DNA of 36,544 bases, taken from positions 1 to 36,544 of the forward strand of contig NZ_SELS01000070.1 in the NCBI RefSeq assembly GCF_004197395.1, given 5' to 3'. A program made the translations under genes and the position numbers. Below are positions 22,828-29,935 of this stretch, piece by piece. Source of the stretch: Paraburkholderia sp. UYCP14C (GTDB taxonomy: Bacteria; Pseudomonadota; Gammaproteobacteria; Burkholderiales; Burkholderiaceae). Each line of letters opens with the position of its first letter. Position 1 is the first letter of the stretch. The notes under the pieces were generated by a model. It was not told the DNA's origin. It saw nothing but the letters and a program-made list of their open reading frames with translations, and ran no database searches.

Positions 22828-22921
22828 TTGGCGCTTTAGCTGTCGACCGGTGTTGGCGCTTTAGCGCCTACTCCGGTCCCATGCAAAGCTCTTACTCCGA
22901 TCTCATGCAACGAAGTTGCGG
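22828..22921. repeat. Dispersed intergenic repeat, composite copies 2-4 (upstream of hapC)
   Basis: Three partial units lie in series: TTGGCGCTTTAGC at 22828-22840, a nearly full unit at 22853-22886 with the hairpin GGCGC-TTTA-GCGCC, and a 3' unit at 22891-22921 ending in the GCAAC-GAA-GTTGC hairpin. They are in the leader or promoter-proximal region of hapC, so they may alter its transcript folding. Confidence 0.6.
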
Positions 22922-22998
22922 TTGTTGAATCGATCTTGTTGGGATCAACTTTAGAAGCGCGACAGGATGACAACAACCGGCGATCGGGCGATTACAGC

Positions 22999-23021
22999 AT
23001 TCGGACTTTGCAAATAATCGC
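22999..23021 (-). promoter_or_regulatory. LysR-type operator upstream of the hap operon
   Basis: The box ATTCG-N7-CAAAT (22999-23015) has ATT-N11-AAT arms, the T-N11-A geometry of LysR-family sites. It continues into GCAAATAATCGC (23010-23021), which recurs identically upstream of the MFS gene (25580-25591). A minus-strand TTGTCA (22968-22973) about 37 bases downstream would be a -35 box, placing the operator near -65, the usual position for activation. The LysR gene next door is the probable binder. Confidence 0.6.
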
Positions 23022-23037
23022 CGCGCGAAAAGCCGCG

Positions 23038-23967
23038 TTACGTCACCCAGCCACGCTCGATGAGCGGCCGGTCCCAAGCGGGTTCGGGACCCAGGTACTC
23101 GGCCAGAAACTCGACCAGCGCTTTCACCTTCAGCGCCTGTCGTTGAGTCGCGGGATACACGGCCGCGAAATTCAGCGGCGACAGCGTGTAGTCGGTCAGA
23201 ATCGGCACCAGCGAACCGTCGAGCAGCGCGGCGCTCGCGACGAGCGTCGGCAGACAGACGACGCCGCCGCCGGTCAACGCATAGTCGCGCAGCAGATGCA
23301 CCGAGTTCGAACGGATCATGCCGGGCAGCTCCATTTCGACGACCTCGTCGCCGTGCGTCATGGTCCAGCGATTGCGCGACGGGTAGCCCGAATAAAGTGC
23401 CGTGGTGTGTTGCAGCAAATCGCGCGGATGCTGCGGCGCGCCATGCTCGTTCACATACGCGGGCGCCGCGCAGAACAGACGCCGCACTTTGAACAGGCGC
23501 CGTTCGATCAGCGATTCGGCGATCGGCGGAAAGATCTGGAAAGCGACGTCGAAGCCCTCTTCGATCGGATCGACCACCCGGTCGTTGACGATCACATCGA
23601 GCTGGATGCCCGGATAGCGCCGGTTGAATTCCGCAAGCGGCGCGCCGAAGTGGCCGAGCGCGAAGCCCGGCAGCATCTGGATGCGCAATCGGCCCGTGGG
23701 TGTGGCGCGCAGCTCGCGCATCTGGTCGGTGAGTTCGTTGACACGCCCGACCACTTCCGCGCATTCGCGATAGAACGCCTCGCCCACTTCGGACAGGCGC
23801 ACGACCCGGGTGCTGCGATGAAAGAGGGGCGCGTTGACGAACTTCTCCAGTTGCTGGATGCGCGTCGTGATCACTGAACTCGTCACGCCCAACTGCCGCG
23901 CCGCTTCGGCGAAGCTGCTCGTCTCGGCCACGCGTACGAAGGCCTCGATGCTCAGAAAACGGTCCAT
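23038..23967 (-). CDS. LysR-family regulator of the hydroquinone cluster
   Basis: This 309-residue protein has an N-terminal LysR helix-turn-helix (Phe-Val-Arg-Val-Ala-Glu-Thr-Ser-Ser-Phe, Gly-Val-Thr-Ser-Ser-Val-Ile-Thr-Thr-Arg-Ile-Gln-Gln-Leu-Glu) and a typical effector domain, close to the CrgA/AaeR-like group that begins Met-Asp-Arg-Phe. It lies between the MFS gene and the hap operon on the same strand. Matching T-N11-A boxes occur upstream of both, so it should control both, presumably with hydroquinone or a later intermediate as effector. No such box was seen directly before its own start. Confidence 0.88.
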   Translation of the reverse strand: MDRFLSIEAFVRVAETSSFAEAARQLGVTSSVITTRIQQLEKFVNAPLFHRSTRVVRLSEVGEAFYRECAEVVGRVNELTDQMRELRATPTGRLRIQMLPGFALGHFGAPLAEFNRRYPGIQLDVIVNDRVVDPIEEGFDVAFQIFPPIAESLIERRLFKVRRLFCAAPAYVNEHGAPQHPRDLLQHTTALYSGYPSRNRWTMTHGDEVVEMELPGMIRSNSVHLLRDYALTGGGVVCLPTLVASAALLDGSLVPILTDYTLSPLNFAAVYPATQRQALKVKALVEFLAEYLGPEPAWDRPLIERGWVT

Positions 23968-24111
23968 GCTGGGTCCTTGTCCACTCGTCCAGCCTGTCAG
24001 TGTATCTGGGCTGGGACGCGTGAACGCGCCGCTCGGTCGGCAACAACGGCCTCGTTATCGAGCGCGGCACCGACTGCATTGCCGAGTGCCGTGCCGACCG
24101 GTTGCAGCGCA

Positions 24112-25383
24112 TCATTCCGGTTGCTCGCTGACCGGCAGGTCGAGCGACGGCGCACGGCTCTGACGACGCACGCGGGCCGGCGCGGTTTCCTCGAGCAGCA
24201 GGCTCACGCCGATGCCGAGCAGCACCGCGCAGATCGGCAGCCACAGGATGTTCTGGATGCCGAAGTGTGTCGCGACGAAGCCCGCCAATGCCGGCGCAAT
24301 GCCGCCGCCAAATATCTCGCCCGCGCCGACGACGATGCCGATCGACGTCGAGATCATGCCGATCGGTGCAGCTTCGGTCGCAACCGGACCGGACAGCAGC
24401 GATACGAGTCCGAGCGTGAAGAACGACGCGACGAACAGCACCGCGAACAGTTGCACCGGTTGCGCGCCGAGTCCGCGAAACACGTACAGCATCACCGCGG
24501 TGCCGGCAAAGCCGACGATGCTCGCGACGCGCCGCCCGGTCAGGTCCGACAGCCCCGGCAAACCGAACTGGCCGATGAAGCCGCCAAAGCCGATCGCCGA
24601 CACGACGACACCCATGCGCTGCGTGTCGAGCGACAGGTACTCGGTCAGGTACAACGGCAGCATTGCGCCGAGCACGAACACGCCGGTCATCGCGCAGAAC
24701 AGCGCGGCCATCGCGACCGGGATGTTGCGGCTCTTCAGCACGGCGCGCCAGTTGCCGCGTTCGGCCGGGCGCGTGGCGCGCTTCGGCGCAGCTTGCGGTG
24801 CGACTCTCGGTTCGCGAATCACGAAATACATCAGCACGCCGAGAATCAGCCCCGGCACCGACACCAGCGCGAACACCCAGCGCCACGAGACCACGCTGAG
24901 CAGTTGCGTCGCGATGATCGGCGACAGCGCGAGGCCGAACAGCGCGAAGCCGCTTTGCTGCAGGCCCAAATTGAAACCGCGACGCTTCGGATGCGACGCA
25001 TCGGCGGTGGCGGCGAAACTGGTCGGGCAGAACGAGCCTTCGGCGACGCCCATCAGCGCGCGCACCGCGAGCAGGCTCACCAACCCGCCGGCGACCCCGG
25101 AGAATCCGGACAGCAGCGAAAACGCCAGAATCGCCGGGATCAGCACCTTGCGGCGCCCGATCTTGTCGGAGATGCCGCCCATCAGCGCCGCGAAAATTCC
25201 CCACGACAAGCCAAGGATGCCGATGCAGTTGCCGACGTCCTGCGCGGTCAGATGCAGGTCCTTCATGATGGCCGGAAAGAGCGGCGCGATCAGCCACCGG
25301 TCGAGTCCCACGAGGCCGAAGCCCAGCGCCAGCAGCACGACGGCCTTCCATTCGTAGGCCACGTCCCAGTCGTTCGATTTCAT
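24112..25383 (-). CDS. MFS transporter, probable aromatic-compound or organic-acid importer
   Basis: This 423-residue membrane protein has 12 predicted helices. The loop between helices 2 and 3 carries the MFS motif Gly-Gly-Ile-Ser-Asp-Lys-Ile-Gly-Arg-Arg-Lys, and the second half repeats it as Gly-Leu-Ser-Asp-Leu-Thr-Gly-Arg-Arg. The Asp residue in helix 1 (Gly-Leu-Asp-Arg) resembles aromatic-acid:H+ and anion:cation symporters. The ATG at 25383 follows GGAG by six bases; ATGs at 25395 and 25470 are less likely. It is upstream of the LysR and hap genes on the same strand and shares their operator, so the cargo is probably an aromatic precursor of hydroquinone. The specific substrate is unknown. 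Confidence 0.85.
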   Translation of the reverse strand: MKSNDWDVAYEWKAVVLLALGFGLVGLDRWLIAPLFPAIMKDLHLTAQDVGNCIGILGLSWGIFAALMGGISDKIGRRKVLIPAILAFSLLSGFSGVAGGLVSLLAVRALMGVAEGSFCPTSFAATADASHPKRRGFNLGLQQSGFALFGLALSPIIATQLLSVVSWRWVFALVSVPGLILGVLMYFVIREPRVAPQAAPKRATRPAERGNWRAVLKSRNIPVAMAALFCAMTGVFVLGAMLPLYLTEYLSLDTQRMGVVVSAIGFGGFIGQFGLPGLSDLTGRRVASIVGFAGTAVMLYVFRGLGAQPVQLFAVLFVASFFTLGLVSLLSGPVATEAAPIGMISTSIGIVVGAGEIFGGGIAPALAGFVATHFGIQNILWLPICAVLLGIGVSLLLEETAPARVRRQSRAPSLDLPVSEQPE

Positions 25384-25819
25384 CTGTGTCTCCATGTCTC
25401 CATAGGCCGGCCGCTTTGCGCGCACGGCATTCGCTGGCGCGGGGCGCGCCGCCGGGTTCGTCGAATGCAATAACGGGTGTCGTGCCGCGCTTCGTCGATG
25501 CGGCTACGACGCGGCCAAGATTGGCGGAAGTCCAGCGGGACAGGAACGGGACAAGCGGCGAATGCGCTATTCGTGAATCGCAAATAATCGCGACGGATGG
25601 CGGCGCAGCGAGCGGGGGCAAGGCTCAGCGGCAGGCGGCGGCGGTGAATCGGGTGCGCATGAAGGCACCCCAGGGCAAGCCCGGGTAGACGCGCGGGTGG
25701 GCGGCAAGCGGTTCGTTTCGTAGCGCGCTTTCGGCGTCAACGATGCGCAATCGCGGCGGACAAACTCCGCTATAAATAAAGTGTCGAATCTGCGATGTCA
25801 TCACACATGGAGGGACATC
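25384..25819. other. Divergent intergenic region between MFS and lipoprotein genes
   Basis: No gene is seen in these 436 bases. They hold the second LysR-type box (25569-25591) for the MFS gene and a TATAAA -10 candidate (25771-25776) for the lipoprotein, without a good -35 match. The rest is unassigned GC-rich sequence. Confidence 0.45.
25569..25591 (-). promoter_or_regulatory. LysR-type operator upstream of the MFS gene
   Basis: ATTCG-N7-CAAAT (25569-25585), running into GCAAATAATCGC (25580-25591), matches the hap operon box at 18 of 23 positions, in the same orientation and at a similar distance from the start codon (about 197 versus 207 bases). This links the transporter and the degradation genes into one regulon. 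Confidence 0.6.
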
Positions 25820-26398
25820 ATGCATAGACGAACCGAAGGTGATCCTGACGCTCACGCATTGGGTGCTTCGAGAGCGTGCCCGGGTGGATTCGTGTTGCCT
25901 GTCCCGGCAACCGCGACCGCAGCGGCCTTGCTCGCCGCCACGCTGCTGGCCGGTTGCGCGCCATCGTTGAGCGCGTTCAGACCCGGTGAAGATTCCGCGC
26001 TGCTGACCACCCGGCTAGGCAAGCCGGCCGAAACCTACAGCCTGCCCGACGGCAGTAAGCGCCTGATGTGGCCGACTCAGCCGCTTGGGGTGACGACGAT
26101 CGCCGCCGATGTGTCGGCCGACGGCAAGATCGAAAGCGTGCGCCAGGTGCTGCAACCGAGCGAATTCAATCAGGCGCAGGTCGGCACGTGGACCAAGCAG
26201 GACGTGCTCGTGCATTTTGGCCGCCCGGCCGAATCGAAAACCATGCCGCGCCTCAACGAGGAAGTCTGGAGCTACCGCTATCAGGACAGCGGCGTCTGGC
26301 ATCTGCTGTACAACTTCTACTTCGATCAATCCGGCGTGCTGCGGCTCACGCAGCAGTCGCCCGACCCGCTGCGACAGACCGGCGACACGCTTTACTGA
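25820..26398 (+). CDS. Small lipoprotein of unknown function
   Basis: This 192-residue protein carries a lipoprotein signal with Leu-Leu-Ala-Gly-Cys (Cys46) after an Ala-rich segment, so it should be anchored to a membrane by lipid. The rest has two related segments (Leu-Gly-Lys-Pro-Ala-Glu-Thr-Tyr and Phe-Gly-Arg-Pro-Ala-Glu-Ser-Lys, each followed by Trp), resembling the BamE/SmpA fold seen in other periplasmic lipoproteins; that is a tentative reading. The ATG at 25820 follows GGAGG by seven bases. The long pre-lipobox leader of 45 residues is unusual. It is a single gene between two catabolic units and may be unrelated to either. Confidence 0.8.
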   Translation: MHRRTEGDPDAHALGASRACPGGFVLPVPATATAAALLAATLLAGCAPSLSAFRPGEDSALLTTRLGKPAETYSLPDGSKRLMWPTQPLGVTTIAADVSADGKIESVRQVLQPSEFNQAQVGTWTKQDVLVHFGRPAESKTMPRLNEEVWSYRYQDSGVWHLLYNFYFDQSGVLRLTQQSPDPLRQTGDTLY

Positions 26399-26422
26399 GC
26401 GACGTCGCCGGAAGGCGCAGCG

Positions 26423-27124
26423 TCAGGCCGCGCCCTCCGCGCTTCTCAACCGCGCGCGGCTATTGGACAGGTGCATGTGCATCGCCGCGCGCGCACCGTC
26501 CACATCTCCGCGCGAAATCGCCTCGTAAATGTTCAGGTGTTCGCTGTTGACCCGCGACGAGTAGCTCGATGGATCGAGCCGCGGCCGCGGCGCGAACGAC
26601 GGATCGAGTTGCGACAGCACATCGACGAAAAACGGATTGCCGGTCGCGCGCGCAATCTGGATGTGGAACTGGAAGTCGTACGGCGCGGCATCGACGCCGG
26701 CGCCGGCATGCACGTCGAGTTCGTCGAGCGCGGCCTTGATCGCCGCGAGGTCCTGACGCGACGCGCGCTGCGCGGCGAGCCCCGCGCTTTCCGTTTCGAT
26801 GCAGATGCGCAACTCCAGAATCGCCAGCACGTCGCGGCGCGTGCGCGCGGTGGCGCCCGTCAGCTCGACGATCGGCGCCGCTGCACCGGCGTCGAGCACG
26901 TAGCTGCCCATTCCCTGGCGCGTCTCGATCAGACCGGACATGCGCAGCCGCTGCACCGCCTCGCGCGCGACTGCGCGGCTCACTTCCTGGGTGCGCATCA
27001 GGTCGAACTCGGTCGGCAGTTGGTCGCCCGGCTTGAGCGCGCCCGTGCGGATCTGCTCGCTGAGCCAGTCGTACACGTTTTCGGCACGCCGCCGTGTGCG
27101 ACGTACGGGCAACGGAGAATTCAT
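26423..27124 (-). CDS. GntR-family regulator, FadR/FCD subfamily
   Basis: This 233-residue protein has an N-terminal winged helix (residues ~12-78, with Lys-Pro-Gly-Asp-Gln-Leu-Pro-Thr-Glu and Arg-Glu-Ala-Val-Gln-Arg-Leu) and a C-terminal FCD helical domain (Asp-Phe-Gln-Phe-His at about 150, Asn-Ser-Glu-His-Leu-Asn-Ile-Tyr at about 195), which binds small acids and often a metal. It is divergent from the enolase-superfamily gene. A perfect dyad GTCAT-ACG-ATGAC sits in the shared gap and two variants sit at the promoter of the porin/symporter/lyase genes, so it probably represses all of them. The inducer is likely a sugar acid; FCD regulators often sense such acids. Confidence 0.9.
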   Translation of the reverse strand: MNSPLPVRRTRRRAENVYDWLSEQIRTGALKPGDQLPTEFDLMRTQEVSRAVAREAVQRLRMSGLIETRQGMGSYVLDAGAAAPIVELTGATARTRRDVLAILELRICIETESAGLAAQRASRQDLAAIKAALDELDVHAGAGVDAAPYDFQFHIQIARATGNPFFVDVLSQLDPSFAPRPRLDPSSYSSRVNSEHLNIYEAISRGDVDGARAAMHMHLSNSRARLRSAEGAA

Positions 27125-27157
27125 TGAGTCGTCCAGATTCGTTGTGTTAAATTGTCC

Positions 27158-27170
27158 GTCATACGATGAC
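27158..27170. promoter_or_regulatory. GntR-type operator between gntR and the enolase-superfamily gene
   Basis: GTCAT-ACG-ATGAC is a perfect inverted repeat. It abuts the -35 box CTGACA (27170-27175) of a rightward promoter with TATACC as -10 (27193-27198, spacer 17), and it is 34 bases upstream of the gntR start. It would let one site control both directions. Confidence 0.6.
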
Positions 27171-27198
27171 TGACAGTAGTTGATAGTTCGAGTATACC
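27170..27198 (+). promoter_or_regulatory. Candidate promoter of the enolase-superfamily gene
   Basis: CTGACA (five of six to consensus), a 17-bp spacer and TATACC (four of six) predict a start near 27205. The operator GTCAT-ACG-ATGAC overlaps its upstream edge. Confidence 0.45.
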
Positions 27199-27289
27199 GC
27201 TGGCGCCGCGCGCCCGCGATGTCCGCGCGCCGCCCGGACGGCCCTGGCGCCCCAGGCGGACCCGATTCAACCCCTACGGAACCGAATTC

Positions 27290-28444
27290 ATGAAGATCGA
27301 ACGCGTCACGCGCACCGTGTTTACCTATCCCACGCGGCGCGCCGTCGATAGCGGCGGCCACTCGCACCCCGGCGACGAGCGCGAGGCCACGATGGCCCTG
27401 CTGAAAATCGAGGCGGACAACGGCGCGGCCGGCTACGCGTTCGGGCCGCCGGAGGTGATTCGCGAGGAACTCCTTGCCGCGCACGTGCGGCGCGTGCTGC
27501 TCGGGCAGCATCCGTTCCAGCGCGAGGCGCTGTGGCAGGATCTCGCGCACCGGCAACGCGGCAGCGCCGGTCAGCTGACCGACCGCGCGCTTGCGATCGT
27601 CGATCAGGCATTGTGGGATCTCGCCGGGCGGGCGCTGCAAACGCCGGTCTACCGGCTGATCGGCGGCTTTCGCGACAAGGTGCCGGCCTACGGCAGCACG
27701 ATGTGCGGCGACGAGCTCGCCGGCGGCCTCGCCACGCCCGACGACTACGCGCGCTTCGCCGAGAAGCTCGTCGCGCGCGGCTACAAGGCGATCAAGCTGC
27801 ACACGTGGATGCCGCCGGTGTCGTTCGCGCCGGACGTGACGATGGACATCAAGGCGTGCGCGGCGGTGCGCGAGGCGGTCGGCCCGGACATCGCGCTGAT
27901 GCTCGACGGCTACCACTGGTACAGCCGCACCGACGCGCTGCGGATCGGCCGTGCGCTCGAACAACTGGATTTCGCGTGGTTCGAGGAGATGATGGACGAG
28001 CAGAGCATGGCCTCGTACAAGTGGCTCGCGGACCAGCTCGACGTGCCGATCGTCGGACCGGAGTCGATGTCGGGCAAGCATCATCTGCGCGCGGACTGGG
28101 TCGCGGCCAATGCCTGCGACATCCTGCGCGCGGGCGTGGCCGGCGTCGGCGGCATCTCGCCGACGCTGAAGGTCGCGCATCTGGCCGAGTCGTTCGGGAT
28201 GAACTGCGAAATCCACGGCAACGGCGCGGCCAACCTGGCCGTCACGGCCGCCGTGCCGAACTGCCGCTGGTACGAGCGCGGCCTGCTGCACCCGTTCCTC
28301 GACTACGACGTGCCGCCCGCCTATCTGCGCAGCCTCGCCGATCCGATGGACGCCGACGGCTTCGTGCATCTGTCGCAGGCGCCTGGGCTCGGCGAGGACA
28401 TCGATTTCGAGTACATCGCCGCGCACACGATTCAGAGCAGCTGA
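27290..28444 (+). CDS. Enolase-superfamily enzyme (mandelate racemase/muconate lactonizing type), probable sugar-acid dehydratase
   Basis: This 384-residue enzyme has an N-terminal capping domain and a barrel carrying the three Mg2+ ligands Asp206, Glu232 and Glu258. The catalytic Lys169-Leu-His171 sits where mandelate racemase relatives have Lys-x-Lys, and His309 with Asp277 could be the opposite base. Such enzymes abstract a proton next to a carboxylate, and most of this subgroup dehydrate or racemise sugar acids. The Lys-x-His form is less common, so I cannot name the substrate. It is controlled by the same operator type as the porin, symporter and oligogalacturonate lyase, which points to an acid derived from pectin or another uronide. 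It is a single-gene unit followed by a terminator-like hairpin. Confidence 0.85.
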   Translation: MKIERVTRTVFTYPTRRAVDSGGHSHPGDEREATMALLKIEADNGAAGYAFGPPEVIREELLAAHVRRVLLGQHPFQREALWQDLAHRQRGSAGQLTDRALAIVDQALWDLAGRALQTPVYRLIGGFRDKVPAYGSTMCGDELAGGLATPDDYARFAEKLVARGYKAIKLHTWMPPVSFAPDVTMDIKACAAVREAVGPDIALMLDGYHWYSRTDALRIGRALEQLDFAWFEEMMDEQSMASYKWLADQLDVPIVGPESMSGKHHLRADWVAANACDILRAGVAGVGGISPTLKVAHLAESFGMNCEIHGNGAANLAVTAAVPNCRWYERGLLHPFLDYDVPPAYLRSLADPMDADGFVHLSQAPGLGEDIDFEYIAAHTIQSS

Positions 28445-28457
28445 TCAGGCGCGAGCA

Positions 28458-28479
28458 GGTTGGGCGGGTCTGCCCAGCC
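28458..28479 (+). terminator. Terminator-like hairpin after the enolase-superfamily gene
   Basis: GGTTGGGC (28458-28465) and GCCCAGCC (28472-28479) form an 8-bp stem with one G-U pair and a 6-base loop, starting 13 bases beyond the stop. The bases behind it (GACCCTGCCCCTTCATTCC) are only mildly T-rich. Confidence 0.45.
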
Positions 28480-28529
28480 GACCCTGCCCCTTCATTCCAC
28501 CCCCCATTCCCTGCGAGGGTATACCGCCA

Positions 28530-28557
28530 TTGAGACAGTTGTTCGATGACTGATAAT
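28530..28557 (+). promoter_or_regulatory. Promoter of the porin-symporter-lyase operon
   Basis: TTGAGA (28530-28535, five of six), a 16-bp spacer and GATAAT (28552-28557, five of six) make the best sigma70-like promoter in the window. Operator copy 2 fills the spacer and copy 3 lies just behind the predicted start at about 28564. Confidence 0.65.
28538..28550. promoter_or_regulatory. GntR-type operator copy 2, inside the promoter spacer
   Basis: GTTGT-TCG-ATGAC matches the site at 27158 in the right half-site exactly and the left with two changes. Its place between the -35 and -10 boxes predicts repression. Confidence 0.55.
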
Positions 28558-28568
28558 GTTCGTTGTCG

Positions 28569-28581
28569 GTTGTACGATGAC
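28569..28581. promoter_or_regulatory. GntR-type operator copy 3, downstream of the promoter
   Basis: GTTGT-ACG-ATGAC is centred 31 bp from copy 2, about three helical turns, so two dimers could bind on the same face. It covers roughly +5 to +17 of the predicted transcript. Confidence 0.55.
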
Positions 28582-28690
28582 GAATAAATAAAACAGGTTA
28601 TCGAACATCCGGCGAACAACTAAAAACATCCGCCCGACTGGCTCCGCCTGAGTCGGGCGAGACCTTCTAACGTGATGGAAGTGAATCAGG

Positions 28691-29878
28691 ATGTCGACCG
28701 CAAATAGAATGTGCACGGCTCTCGCACTGTGCATCGGCCAGCTGGCCGCCGCTTACTCGCCCGAACTGCTGGCCCAGGAGACGCCGGTGCAGTTCTCAGG
28801 ATGGTCCGACAAGGCCTACACGCCCTACGGTGGCGATTCGGTCAATTTCTATGGGCGCTTCATCAACTCGATCGACTGGGTCACCGGCGGCGGCAATCCC
28901 GGCAGTGTGCGCATGGCCAACTACGGCTCGGCATGGGGCTTTCGCGGTTCCGAGACACTGACCTCGGACCTGAAGACGGTCTTCCAGGTGGAAAGCTCGT
29001 TCAGCACGACGGACGGCACCGGCACGTTCGGCGCCCGCGAAACCTTCGTCGGTCTGTCGAGCAAGACCTTCGGCTCGCTGCGCATGGGCCGCTTCCAGGC
29101 GCCGTTCGACCGTCACGGCATCTTTGGCGACACGCTCGCCGAAACCCAGGGTCTTGGCATCACCACGGTACTGTGGTCGAACTGCGGCATCGCGATGAAG
29201 GGCACCGCCGGCTATACCAAAGCGCAGGGCTGTTTCGACATCAAGTACCCGACCTCGATCCGCTACGATTCGCCGAATTTCGGCCCGGTGTTCGGCGCGG
29301 TCCAGTATTACGCGTACGATCAGGACGTCAACAACGGCGGCCTCGGCTCGCCGCACGTGTGGTCGGCATCGCTTAACTACGTGAGCGGCCGGCTGCAGGC
29401 GGCGATCGGCTTCGAAGGCGATTACGGCGTGCTGGGGCCGGGGCAGAACAACTATGCGGCGGAAATCGTCGCCGGCTATCAGCTCACGCAGTCCGTCTAT
29501 TTCGGCGGCATCGTCCAGCAGCTCAATTACGAGGTCAACGCGCAGCGCCAGAACATTCGCCAGAACATGCTCGGTCTCGTTGCGCGCTATACGCCCGGTC
29601 CGTGGGGCTTCGAGCTGAACTACGGCATCGCCGGCAGCGGTTACGGCAGCGCGCCGATCGGCGCGTCGGTCGGCTCGGTCAAGAAAGGGCCGAACACCGG
29701 CGCGCAGCACATCGTGTTCACGACGCGCTATGACTTCTCGAAGCGCACCGCGCTCTATGCGCAGCTGGTTGCGCTGCGCAATGCGTCGAACGCGATCTAC
29801 AGCATCAAGCCGATGGGCATCCAGAGCCCCGGTGAAAACGAACAGGGTGTCTCTGTCGGCATCATTCACTACTTCTGA
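28691..29878 (+). CDS. Outer-membrane porin, OmpC-like Gram-negative porin family
   Basis: This 395-residue protein has an N-terminal signal region (cleavage near Leu-Leu-Ala-Gln, about residue 29) and a beta-barrel with porin motifs such as Ala-Trp-Gly-Phe-Arg-Gly-Ser-Glu-Thr-Leu. It has Arg-Glu-Thr-Phe-Val-Gly-Leu-Ser near the constriction loop and ends in Tyr-Phe. It differs clearly from the porin at 12583. It is first in an operon with the sodium symporter (57-base gap) and the oligogalacturonate lyase, behind a promoter with two GntR-type sites, so it is probably the outer-membrane entry for the same uronide. It is a general-porin-type barrel, not a KdgM-type one. GGAAG lies nine bases before the ATG; an in-frame ATG at 28709 is an alternative. 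Confidence 0.88.
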   Translation: MSTANRMCTALALCIGQLAAAYSPELLAQETPVQFSGWSDKAYTPYGGDSVNFYGRFINSIDWVTGGGNPGSVRMANYGSAWGFRGSETLTSDLKTVFQVESSFSTTDGTGTFGARETFVGLSSKTFGSLRMGRFQAPFDRHGIFGDTLAETQGLGITTVLWSNCGIAMKGTAGYTKAQGCFDIKYPTSIRYDSPNFGPVFGAVQYYAYDQDVNNGGLGSPHVWSASLNYVSGRLQAAIGFEGDYGVLGPGQNNYAAEIVAGYQLTQSVYFGGIVQQLNYEVNAQRQNIRQNMLGLVARYTPGPWGFELNYGIAGSGYGSAPIGASVGSVKKGPNTGAQHIVFTTRYDFSKRTALYAQLVALRNASNAIYSIKPMGIQSPGENEQGVSVGIIHYF

Positions 29879-29935
29879 TCCGTACCGCTGCACGACTCTC
29901 TTCGACTCAAGACCTCAGCCTGCGCGGAGTAATGC

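Noticed and set aside
24034-24100. A 9-bp inverted repeat between the MFS and LysR genes as a terminator
   Set aside because: The loop would be 49 bases and no T-run follows.
22892-25621. A 909-codon open frame on the minus strand over the LysR and MFS genes in another frame
   Set aside because: It has the composition of a frame shadow and crosses intergenic operators; both underlying genes have clear families.
28520-28525. A TATACC -10 box upstream of the porin
   Set aside because: It repeats a string seen at 27193 but has no -35 partner; TTGAGA-N16-GATAAT just downstream is much better.
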